From: Betaproteobacteria bacterium | GTDB taxonomy: Bacteria; Pseudomonadota; Gammaproteobacteria; Burkholderiales; Burkholderiaceae | Direction: 5' to 3' | Length of the DNA stretch: 11,557 bases | Assembly (NCBI GenBank): GCA_018969885.1 | Contig: JAGWXN010000082.1 | Location: 1-11,557, forward strand | Shown here: in pieces, positions 1-6,351 of the stretch | Position numbering within the stretch: the first letter of the stretch is position 1 | Layout: each line of letters starts with the position of its first letter | Made by a program: the position numbers and the translations under genes | The notes under the pieces: generated by a model | Told to the model about the DNA's origin: nothing | The model's database searches: none | The model's input: the letters and a program-made list of their open reading frames with translations, nothing else

Positions 1-195
1 ACGAAGCTGGCACCAAGGCATGAAGAGCGCAACCGCTGCCCCCGCCGCAAACCCAGCCAGCTCAAAGTCGCCATTGATCGCCGACCCGAACACGCTACGG
101 CCTATGACACTGGTGACTGTGAGCGCGGTGATACAAACAAGCAGTACCCCCGCGAGAATCGCGCACGCTCTGGCGAGTTGCGACAGGACTCTCAT
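1..195 (-). CDS. dctQ: TRAP transporter small permease (DctQ-like), N-terminal part, runs off the left edge
   Basis: The minus strand is open from an ATG at 195 to the window edge, giving the first 65 residues of a protein of probably about 160-180. Residues 11-36 form one hydrophobic segment and a second begins near residue 46. Between them lies the stretch INGDFELAGFAAG, and the piece ends in MPWCQLR. This layout (first helix, short loop with Asp/Glu, second helix ending in a Cys-Gln-Leu-like motif) is typical of DctQ-type small permease subunits of tripartite TRAP carboxylate transporters. The protein differs from the DctQ at the other end of the window, so it should belong to a second TRAP system whose large permease would follow outside the window. 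It starts 11 nt after the upstream dehydrogenase stop, with only a weak ribosome site. Family call fairly sure; substrate unknown. Confidence 0.75.
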   Translation of the reverse strand, partial: MRVLSQLARACAILAGVLLVCITALTVTSVIGRSVFGSAINGDFELAGFAAGAAVALFMPWCQLR

Positions 196-206
196 TGCGT
201 CGGTCG

Positions 207-935
207 TCAGATGCTGAGCGTCCCGACGCTCGCGCCGCCGCAGAGATAAAGCGTCTGGCCGGTGACGAACCCCGCCTCGTCATCAACGAAAAATTCGACC
301 GCGCGTGCGATATCGCCCACCTCACCGAGCCGTTTCACCGGAATCGAGGCGGCGATTGCGAGTTCGCGCGGGCTTCCCGGCTCGACCACTGCGTGAAACA
401 TGTCTGTTCGGATCGGCCCTGGAGCGATCGCGTTCACCGTGATGCCATCGGCCGCGAGCTCGAGTGCCCAGGTTCGTGTGAGCCCGAGGAGCGCCGCCTT
501 CGTGGCGGAGTAATGCGTGCGGCCCGGCAGACCCAACGCAGCGCGCGATGAAATCAGTACGATGCGGCCAAGTCTGTGTGCACGCATGGCGGGAAGTACC
601 GCCTGACCCAGCGTAATGGCCGCCCCGACGTGGAGTTCGCTGAGTTCGTCAAACTGCTCGGCGCGCACGTTCTCAAGCCGCGATTCGCGTACGACACCCG
701 CGTTATGAACGAAGATTCCAATATCGCCGCGTGCTGCAATTTCGGTGGCGAGCCTCGCGGTGGCCTCGCGCTGGCTCAGATCGACCACCCTGCTCTGAAG
801 CGCTGGATGATCGATCGGACACGGCGCCAGCGCGACCGACACGACCGGATGGCCGCGCGCGAGCAGCCGCCTCACCACTTCCAGCCCGATGCCGGTGCTG
901 CCCCCCGTGACCAGCGCCGCCGCGCGCGCACTCAT
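207..935 (-). CDS. Short-chain dehydrogenase/reductase (FabG-like), canonical active site
   Basis: A 242-residue classical SDR of normal length. The cofactor-binding motif TGGSTGIG is at residues 10-17, HNAG (in place of NNAG) at 78-81, the catalytic Ser at 129, and YSATK gives Tyr142 and Lys146. The tail APGPIRTDMF and the GQTLYLCGG region near 226-234 are typical of FabG-like enzymes that oxidise alcohols or reduce ketones with NAD(P)H. I chose ATG at 935: it overlaps the cyclase stop by one base (TGATG) and has an AGGAG 8 nt upstream. A TTG one codon earlier (938) is the alternative. In this operon it could oxidise a cis-dihydrodiol or a hydroxyacyl-CoA, or act as the active partner of the degenerate SDR domain encoded at 1735-2994. 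These roles are inference; the SDR assignment is firm. Confidence 0.93.
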   Translation of the reverse strand: MSARAAALVTGGSTGIGLEVVRRLLARGHPVVSVALAPCPIDHPALQSRVVDLSQREATARLATEIAARGDIGIFVHNAGVVRESRLENVRAEQFDELSELHVGAAITLGQAVLPAMRAHRLGRIVLISSRAALGLPGRTHYSATKAALLGLTRTWALELAADGITVNAIAPGPIRTDMFHAVVEPGSPRELAIAASIPVKRLGEVGDIARAVEFFVDDEAGFVTGQTLYLCGGASVGTLSI

Positions 936-1738
936 CAACGCGACTCCTCGACCAGCGCAAGCACGCGAAGCGGACTGCCGCTACCGTTCTGAATCTTGAG
1001 CGGTGCGCTGAGAATGACCGATCCGGTGGGCGGTAACTGATCGAGATTGCACAGGCACTGCAGGCCGTAGCGACCGGTCCCATGCATCAGGTAGTGACAC
1101 GGATAGGGCGGCCTAAGGTGAAAACCCTGGCCCGCATCAGTTCCGATCGCCTCAGACCCGAAGCCAAGCACGTCTCGCTCCTCAATCATGAAACGAACCG
1201 CTTCTGCGCTGGGGCCGGGCGTGTGCTGCCCCGTCTCGTCGTAGTTTTGATAATCCGCGGGATCACGCCGCTTCGACCAGTCGGTTCGCATCAGAAGCCA
1301 TGCGCCCGCCGGGATGCGACCGTGCTGGGCCTCAAATTGCAAAATATCCTCGACGGTGAGGAGGTAGTCGGGATCACGCTCGGCCTGCTCGTGGCAATCG
1401 ATCACCACCGCCGGGGCCACGAAATGTGCGACCGGAACCGTATCCACCGAGTTGTTGGCGAGTTCGCGACCCGAGATCCAGTGGATTGGCGCATCGAAGT
1501 GCGTCCCGGTATGTTCACCGCAGGAAAAATTGTTCCAATACCAACCCGGACCTCGCTCGTCGTAGCGGGAGATCTCCTCGATCCGGAAAGGCCAGCATTG
1601 CCCCATCTCCGGCGGCAGCGAAATTTGCGGAAACTCGGGCGACAAGGTTTGAGTGAGGTCGATCACCCGAACCGTTGAACTTGCCAGGGCGGTAACGAGC
1701 GCCGACAGCACCCCACCGGGCTTTTGGGCTGTACTCAT
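935..1738 (-). CDS. Cyclase-family metal-dependent hydrolase (kynurenine formamidase-like, PF04199)
   Basis: A 267-residue protein with the family's signature HTGTHFDAPIHW at residues 76-87, giving the metal ligand candidates His76, His80, Asp82 and His86 (HxGTHxDxPxH). The domain opens with VIDLTQTLSPEFP near residue 25, the usual first strand of this fold, and a second conserved part (GSEAIGTDAG near 194-203) follows. Family members such as kynurenine formamidase and isatin hydrolase hydrolyse amide, lactam or ester bonds with a divalent metal. None fits this operon clearly; cleavage of a lactone or other cyclic intermediate is a reasonable guess. The start ATG overlaps the previous stop as ATGA, with a GGAG 7 nt upstream, so translation is coupled. 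The N-terminal 20 residues are not part of the domain and do not look like a strong signal peptide. Confidence 0.88.
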   Translation of the reverse strand: MSTAQKPGGVLSALVTALASSTVRVIDLTQTLSPEFPQISLPPEMGQCWPFRIEEISRYDERGPGWYWNNFSCGEHTGTHFDAPIHWISGRELANNSVDTVPVAHFVAPAVVIDCHEQAERDPDYLLTVEDILQFEAQHGRIPAGAWLLMRTDWSKRRDPADYQNYDETGQHTPGPSAEAVRFMIEERDVLGFGSEAIGTDAGQGFHLRPPYPCHYLMHGTGRYGLQCLCNLDQLPPTGSVILSAPLKIQNGSGSPLRVLALVEESR

Positions 1739-2994
1739 GATTGCGCTCCGCCAAGCGCCAGTTCACGCTCGAGCACCTTGGGGTTTTCACGCCAGCGTTC
1801 AAGCCATTCCTGCGCGACCTCCCCCGGGTAGACATCTTCCACGCCATCTCGAAGCGCTTTAACAATGGCCGACGCCACCGCAGCCGGCGCAAGTTTAGGC
1901 GGCGGCATCGTCTGGTTCCATTCGTCGTCGATGGGCCCGGGGAACAGATTGATCACGCGAATACCCGCCTGACGCATTTCAGCACGCAGGCACTGCGCGA
2001 GTGAGAGCGCAGCCGCCTTAGACGCCGAGAAGGTGCCGTGGGGGGGGAAGTTGCTTAGCGCGTAAATCGAAAGCAGATTGACCCATGCCGTGGCACTGGT
2101 GGGCCCGTCGGCCGCACGTGCTTTCAGTGCGCCCCCGAATGCCTGACTGAGGCGCAGCAATCCGAAATAGTTCACTTCCATTTCGTCGCGCGCAGCATCA
2201 GTACCAGGACGCGACGCGATTCCGAATGGCCGGTGAACCTCGGCATTGCTGATCACGATATCGACCTTGCCGCCCAGTTCGCCGCCCAACGTCTGCACCG
2301 ATTTGCTGTCGGTGACATCGAGCGGTACGGCAGTCACTTGTGGCAAGGCCAGCAACTCATCAAAACCCGGCGGCTTTTTCCATGGCTCGGCAACGCCAAC
2401 CCAAACGATGTCGGCGCCTGCCTTCACCAACGCACGGGCGACCGCCTGCCCGACCGGGCTCTTGCCATCGGTGATCAGCACCTTGCGGAATTTTGGGTCG
2501 CTGGTCATGTCGCGCAGTACCGGGTCATCAGCCATATGGGGAATCTCCTGCTCGGGAAAGGCAATCAGCACGGCCTGCCCGGAGCGATCAAGCCGGGCGC
2601 CCACCCTCACGCGACAGGGGGCTTCGGCAACATCGCCATGTAAGTGAACGATCAAAGTGGGACCCGCGTCGAGCTTGACCATGCCGATCCGCCAGGGCAG
2701 CCGCTCGCGAAAATAAAGATCATTGCTGTGGCGAAGAATGGTCACGGCCAGCAGCTCGCCTTCACCGGTCTGTTCACGCCAGCGAAGCTCGGGTGACAGG
2801 CAGCCCGCACAGGCCTCTCGCGGCGGGTATTGAACGCTCGCACAGCGCTCGCAGACCTGGAGCATAAGGCGACCTTCAGCCGCCGCCGCTGTCAGACCGA
2901 GCGCCACCCGCCCACGCGCAGAGGGCGGCAGATTCATCACGCGCGTGCGCAGGATCGGGTTCTTGCGCTTGGGGCGCATCATCGGCATGGACAT
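1735..2994 (-). CDS. Fusion protein: DUF35 zinc-ribbon/OB-fold domain + degenerate short-chain dehydrogenase domain
   Basis: A 419-residue two-domain protein. Residues about 34-155 are a DUF35 domain: a rubredoxin-like zinc ribbon with Cys48, Cys51, Cys62 and Cys65, then an OB-fold with the family-typical LPWRIGMVKLDAG (99-111). Residues about 170-400 are an SDR. Its nucleotide motif reads TDGKSPVG (175-182) instead of TGxxxGxG, NAG is NAE (250-252), Ser309 is kept, but the catalytic Tyr is Phe322 (FSASK, with Lys326 kept). DUF35 proteins normally pair with thiolase-fold partners (ChsH2 with Ltp2, IpfE with IpfD, PhlB with PhlC), and the gene directly upstream encodes such a partner. The SDR half is probably weak or inactive in redox and may be structural. 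Start ATG 2994 overlaps the upstream stop by one base (TGATG) with GGGAG 6 nt before; a longer reading from 3033 would run into the upstream gene. Confidence 0.9.
   Translation of the reverse strand: MSMPMMRPKRKNPILRTRVMNLPPSARGRVALGLTAAAAEGRLMLQVCERCASVQYPPREACAGCLSPELRWREQTGEGELLAVTILRHSNDLYFRERLPWRIGMVKLDAGPTLIVHLHGDVAEAPCRVRVGARLDRSGQAVLIAFPEQEIPHMADDPVLRDMTSDPKFRKVLITDGKSPVGQAVARALVKAGADIVWVGVAEPWKKPPGFDELLALPQVTAVPLDVTDSKSVQTLGGELGGKVDIVISNAEVHRPFGIASRPGTDAARDEMEVNYFGLLRLSQAFGGALKARAADGPTSATAWVNLLSIYALSNFPPHGTFSASKAAALSLAQCLRAEMRQAGIRVINLFPGPIDDEWNQTMPPPKLAPAAVASAIVKALRDGVEDVYPGEVAQEWLERWRENPKVLERELALGGAQS
2040..2047 (-). repeat. Homopolymer run of eight C (coding strand) inside the SDR domain
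   Basis: Eight consecutive G on the plus strand (C on the coding strand) fall in the codons for FPPHG at residues 316-320 of the DUF35-SDR protein, four codons before the active-site position 322. The reading frame is continuous, and Ser309 to position 322 keeps the normal 13-residue spacing, so the run does not look like a sequencing indel here. It is a possible slippage site. Confidence 0.8.
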
Positions 2995-4166
2995 CACGCA
3001 CTCCCGAGCAGCACGGCACCGGTACAGAGACAACGGTCATAGGTGACCATGCCGAACCCAGTTACCAGACCCAGCCGTGCGTTCGCCACAGAACGATCGC
3101 CAGCCTCACCGCTCAGCTGCCGCAGCGATTCAGTGACACCAATAAAGCCGCCCGCCGCTCCCGCCTGACCCGCCGACAGCTGCCCGCCGCCGGTGTTGTT
3201 CGGAAAATCGCCCACGCAGCGAAGATCATGCGAATCAACGAAAGCCGGCGCCTCACCTTTGCCGCAGAAGCCGAGATCCTCGAACTGAATCATGACGATG
3301 ACCGGGTAGTCGTCATACGTCTGTATAAAGTCCACCTGGTCGGGCCCAACGCCCGCCTGCGCCCACAGGTCATCCCGATCGACCAGCCAGCCACCGCGCT
3401 CCATCACTGGATCGTCAGCGAAGGCATTGTGCCGCTCGATCGACCCACGCAAGACCGCATAGCGAAGCCCCTGCGAACGAGCACGCGACTCGCTCATCAC
3501 GAGAAAAGCCTCGCCCCCTGCGCAGGGCATCACACAGTCGTAGAGATGCACCGGATCAGAGATCGGCCGCGCCGCCATGTAATCCTCGATTGAGAGCGCC
3601 TGTTTGTAAAACACCGCGCCCGGATTGCGATTGGCGTTAAAACGTTGGCTGACCGCGACCTTCCCGAAGTGTTCGCGGCGCGCCCCGTACTTGCGCATGT
3701 AATGAGCGGTAATCATCGCAAACACTGAATTGGGGCCGCCCGCGCCATAGGGGTAACTGGCATCGCGCGCAAAGTAGCTGAACCCGCCCAGCATCATGCG
3801 AAAGGAATCGACATGATTGGTGTCACCCGCCACACAGGCCACCACGTCTGCGTCTCCGGCCTGCACTGCACGCGCGGCACGTCGCAACGCCATCACGCCG
3901 GAAGCGCCGCCATTCGGCAAAAAATCAAGCCATCTTGGCGATACACCCAGGTGCTGGGTGATGCCCACCGCGGTATCGGGTCCCAACGAAAAACTGCTGA
4001 CGGTGAGGCCGTCGATTTCGTCTTTCGCGATGCCGGATTCACGGACCAGCGCTTCGAGCGCCTGCCCGATGAACCAATGAGCACCGTGGGTGGAATAGCG
4101 CCGGTACGGCACCGTGACGGGTACCGCAACCGCTACCCCTTCATAGGACATCCGTCTTCGGGTCAT
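2994..4166 (-). CDS. Thiolase-fold protein of the SCP-x/Ltp2 type, likely retro-aldolase rather than thiolase
   Basis: A 390-residue protein of the thiolase superfamily, with the usual two-fold layout and length of lipid-transfer (SCP-x) thiolase-like proteins. The segment that holds the nucleophilic Cys in true thiolases reads PNGGASGVMAL (84-94), so the Cys position is Gly87. The second signature, usually NTxGG..S.GHPxGATG, reads NNTGGGQLSAGQAGAAGG (323-340), so the catalytic His is Gln334. A Cys of the C-terminal CxG-type motif survives at 381 (LCTGAV). Tyrosines at 284, 287 and 376 are candidate acid/base residues. Loss of the nucleophile argues against thiolytic cleavage and for aldol chemistry on a beta-hydroxyacyl-CoA, as in Ltp2 of cholesterol degradation. 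The DUF35 partner is encoded immediately downstream. The gene starts 3 nt after the ligase stop; ATG 4151 is an alternative start. Confidence 0.88.
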   Translation of the reverse strand: MTRRRMSYEGVAVAVPVTVPYRRYSTHGAHWFIGQALEALVRESGIAKDEIDGLTVSSFSLGPDTAVGITQHLGVSPRWLDFLPNGGASGVMALRRAARAVQAGDADVVACVAGDTNHVDSFRMMLGGFSYFARDASYPYGAGGPNSVFAMITAHYMRKYGARREHFGKVAVSQRFNANRNPGAVFYKQALSIEDYMAARPISDPVHLYDCVMPCAGGEAFLVMSESRARSQGLRYAVLRGSIERHNAFADDPVMERGGWLVDRDDLWAQAGVGPDQVDFIQTYDDYPVIVMIQFEDLGFCGKGEAPAFVDSHDLRCVGDFPNNTGGGQLSAGQAGAAGGFIGVTESLRQLSGEAGDRSVANARLGLVTGFGMVTYDRCLCTGAVLLGSA

Positions 4167-4169
4167 GGA

Positions 4170-5912
4170 TCAAGCCTGGCGCTTCTTGAGTGATCGGGTA
4201 TCGACACAATGCGCGGTTCCAGGCAGTCGCGCAGCCAAGGCTTTCAACTCTCCACGCTGCACCTTCTGAGAGGCGGTGAGCGGCAGCGCGTCGACAAACG
4301 CGACATAGCCCGGCGCTTTGAAATAGGCGAGTCGCTCAAGGCACCACTGCACCAGCGAGCAAGCAGCCTGCTCGCGAGCCGCGGCGTCAGCAGGCGGCGC
4401 CGCTGCAACAACACAAGCCAGCACCTCGTCACCGCGCACCGGGTCGGGGGCGGCAGCCACCGCCACGGCACGAACGAGCGGGTGCTGAAGCAGGACGCTC
4501 TCCACCTCGACCGCTGCGATGTTCTCGCCGCTTCGTCGGATCACGTTCTTGCGTCGATCGATGAAATGGTAGAGCCCATTGGCATCGCGTGAGACCACAT
4601 CGCCGGTATGGAACCAGCCCCCCGCCCAGGCCTCGTCGGTCGCCTGAGCGTCTTTCAGATAGCCCAGGTAGAACCCATCACGCGGATCGGCGCCACGATG
4701 CCGCACCAACAACTCGCCCGGTTCGTCGACCGCAGCGTCGGCACCATGATCGGCCACGATCCGCACCTCGACCTCCGGGTTGTCGGGCCCGAAGCAGTTG
4801 GTTCCGACGGCACGCGGCTCACGATGCGCAATCAGCACCGCGCCGGCGCCGGTCTCCGTCATTGACCAGCCCTCAACCAGCGGAAAGCCAAACCGTTTCT
4901 CAAAGGGTTCATGCAGGCTTCGATTCACGCCTGCGCCGAAGCCGAACCGAACCGTGTGATCGCGATCGGTCTGCGACTCGGGCGCTTTCATCAGCATGGC
5001 AGGCATCACGCCCAGGTAATGGATGACCGTGGCGCGGAATTCGCGAACCGCGGGCCACCAGCCATCGGGATGGAACCGATCGACCAGGCTGATGCAGCCG
5101 CCCGTCACGATCATGGTCACCACTGAAAACGCCATCGCATTCATGTGATTGACCGGAAGCGGCGTGATCATGCGTTCGCAGCCCATGCGCAGTGACACAT
5201 GCCCATCGAGTTCCGCATACCACTGCGCGGCAAGAAGGTAGTAGCGGTTACTGAGCATGCAGCCCTTAGGCCGACCGGTGGTGCCGGATGTGTAAAGCAG
5301 GCCGCACTCGGTACGCAGCCCTGGCAGGTCATGGGTGAACGGTGCCGGCGTGGCGCAGTTCGGCGGCCGGTCATCCGGCCCGATGACCGCGAGCTGACAG
5401 TTTGCCGACTGTGCGGCGGCAGCGAGCAGCGCATGGCGTGATGGCGTCGCAATGGCGAGCCCAATGCCCGAGTGCCCGATGAGATACTCGAGCTCGGCTG
5501 AGCGGAGCTCACCGCTGATGGGCACCACGGATGCACCCATCCCGTTCAAGGCCAGCCAATGAAGCAAAAACGCCGGTCGGTTATCGAGCATCAGGCCCAC
5601 GCGATGACCATGCCCATAGCCCGCCGACACATAGGCCTGCCGCAGACGGGTGACTTCCGCTTGAGCAGCGCCATAGGTGATGACACACGGCGACATGCCA
5701 TAGGCCGCCGCAGTGCCACTCAGCACCTGAATGAAGGGATGATCAGGCCAGCGGGCGGCAGCCAGCGCAAGCGCCTGTGCGACGGTTTGTGCAGCGTACG
5801 GGCTCGCGGGCTCACCCGGCTGAGCGCAGGTGATCGGGGCGTCGGGTGATGCAGAGGAGCTCAACGGGGCCTCACATGAAAAGGCTGATGTTACCGAAGG
5901 CTGCATCGCCAT
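4170..5912 (-). CDS. AMP-forming acyl/aryl-CoA ligase (CaiC-like, ANL superfamily)
   Basis: A 580-residue adenylate-forming enzyme with all core motifs: the phosphate-binding loop YTSGTTGRPKG (207-217), GWSMTETG (348-355), GWFHTGDVV (432-440), the hinge region DRRKNVIRRSGENI (452-465) and the C-terminal catalytic Lys550 in TASQKVQRGELK. It should activate a carboxylic acid to its CoA thioester with ATP, supplying the CoA substrate for the thiolase-fold protein encoded next. By context its counterpart in the ipf pathway is IpfF. The first 40 residues are low-complexity and outside the domain. The start is uncertain: ATG 5912 overlaps the oxygenase beta gene by 41 nt and lacks a good ribosome site. 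An in-frame TTG at 5864, seven bases after the beta stop and 5 nt after GAGG, would give 564 residues. The substrate cannot be deduced. Confidence 0.93.
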   Translation of the reverse strand: MAMQPSVTSAFSCEAPLSSSASPDAPITCAQPGEPASPYAAQTVAQALALAAARWPDHPFIQVLSGTAAAYGMSPCVITYGAAQAEVTRLRQAYVSAGYGHGHRVGLMLDNRPAFLLHWLALNGMGASVVPISGELRSAELEYLIGHSGIGLAIATPSRHALLAAAAQSANCQLAVIGPDDRPPNCATPAPFTHDLPGLRTECGLLYTSGTTGRPKGCMLSNRYYLLAAQWYAELDGHVSLRMGCERMITPLPVNHMNAMAFSVVTMIVTGGCISLVDRFHPDGWWPAVREFRATVIHYLGVMPAMLMKAPESQTDRDHTVRFGFGAGVNRSLHEPFEKRFGFPLVEGWSMTETGAGAVLIAHREPRAVGTNCFGPDNPEVEVRIVADHGADAAVDEPGELLVRHRGADPRDGFYLGYLKDAQATDEAWAGGWFHTGDVVSRDANGLYHFIDRRKNVIRRSGENIAAVEVESVLLQHPLVRAVAVAAAPDPVRGDEVLACVVAAAPPADAAAREQAACSLVQWCLERLAYFKAPGYVAFVDALPLTASQKVQRGELKALAARLPGTAHCVDTRSLKKRQA

Positions 5913-6351
5913 TGACCAGGTCGATGCGTTTCAATCGTATGCGAATCCTGTCGCCCTCGGTCACGAGGTGGTGTGAGGCCCACCCAGCATAGAGGGTCTG
6001 CCGATCGAGGCGGGTTTCAACATAGTGAAAGGCGGTTCGGAGCCGAAACTCACCCCGAGTTTCATCCATGCTTTCCACACGGGGCGTTTGCAAAAGATGA
6101 TGGCAGCGCGAACGCGGTTGCTCGGAGTAAGTTCGCGCCCCCGACAAGCGCTCGACGCGGATACGGAGCAGCAGCTTGTCTTCGTACATGAGCGAATTGT
6201 GTAGCAGCGGATCGGTTTGCCCCGGCGCGATCGGTATCCAGTAACGCGCGTCATCCGTAAAGAGATCCAGCCATTCGCCAAAACGCCCGTCGTCGAGCAT
6301 CTGCGCTTCATCGAGCACGAATTCGATGAGCCGCTGGGTAACACCGGTCAT
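5872..6351 (-). CDS. Aromatic-ring-hydroxylating dioxygenase beta subunit (second pair)
   Basis: A 159-residue small subunit of a class I Rieske oxygenase, of the NTF2-like fold. Family landmarks are FVLDEAQMLDDGRFGEWLDLF (split: FVLDEAQMLD at 11-20, FGEWLDLF at 24-31), DDARYWIP (33-40), MYEDKLLLRIRVERL (55-69) and RCHHLLQTPRV (82-92). The last motif recurs nearly unchanged in the other beta subunit (7704-8201). Beta subunits have no redox centre and build the alpha3beta3 hexamer. The start ATG at 6351 overlaps the alpha stop as ATGA and is preceded by AGGAGG at 6359-6364 with 7 nt spacing. This decides the start against the longer open frame reaching 6492, whose first 47 residues are an out-of-frame reading of alpha. 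The gene ends inside the apparent start region of the CoA ligase. Confidence 0.93.
   Translation of the reverse strand: MTGVTQRLIEFVLDEAQMLDDGRFGEWLDLFTDDARYWIPIAPGQTDPLLHNSLMYEDKLLLRIRVERLSGARTYSEQPRSRCHHLLQTPRVESMDETRGEFRLRTAFHYVETRLDRQTLYAGWASHHLVTEGDRIRIRLKRIDLVNGDAAFGNISLFM

Noticed and set aside
20..217. Small plus-strand open frame at the left edge
   Set aside because: It lies opposite the DctQ-like reading on the minus strand, which has proper membrane segments and operon context; the plus-strand translation looks like shadow sequence.
2995..3033. Longer start for the DUF35-SDR protein
   Set aside because: The added 13 residues overlap the thiolase-like gene; ATG 2994 has GGGAG at 6 nt and a one-base overlap.
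1735..4166. Steroid side-chain degradation as the firm function
   Set aside because: The Ltp2/DUF35 resemblance is real, but there is no MaoC hydratase, acyl-CoA dehydrogenase, ketosteroid or Kst gene here, and two aromatic oxygenase pairs point to an aryl substrate. Kept only as an alternative.
2994..4166. Ordinary acetyl-CoA acetyltransferase (thiolase)
   Set aside because: The nucleophilic Cys and catalytic His positions are Gly87 and Gln334.
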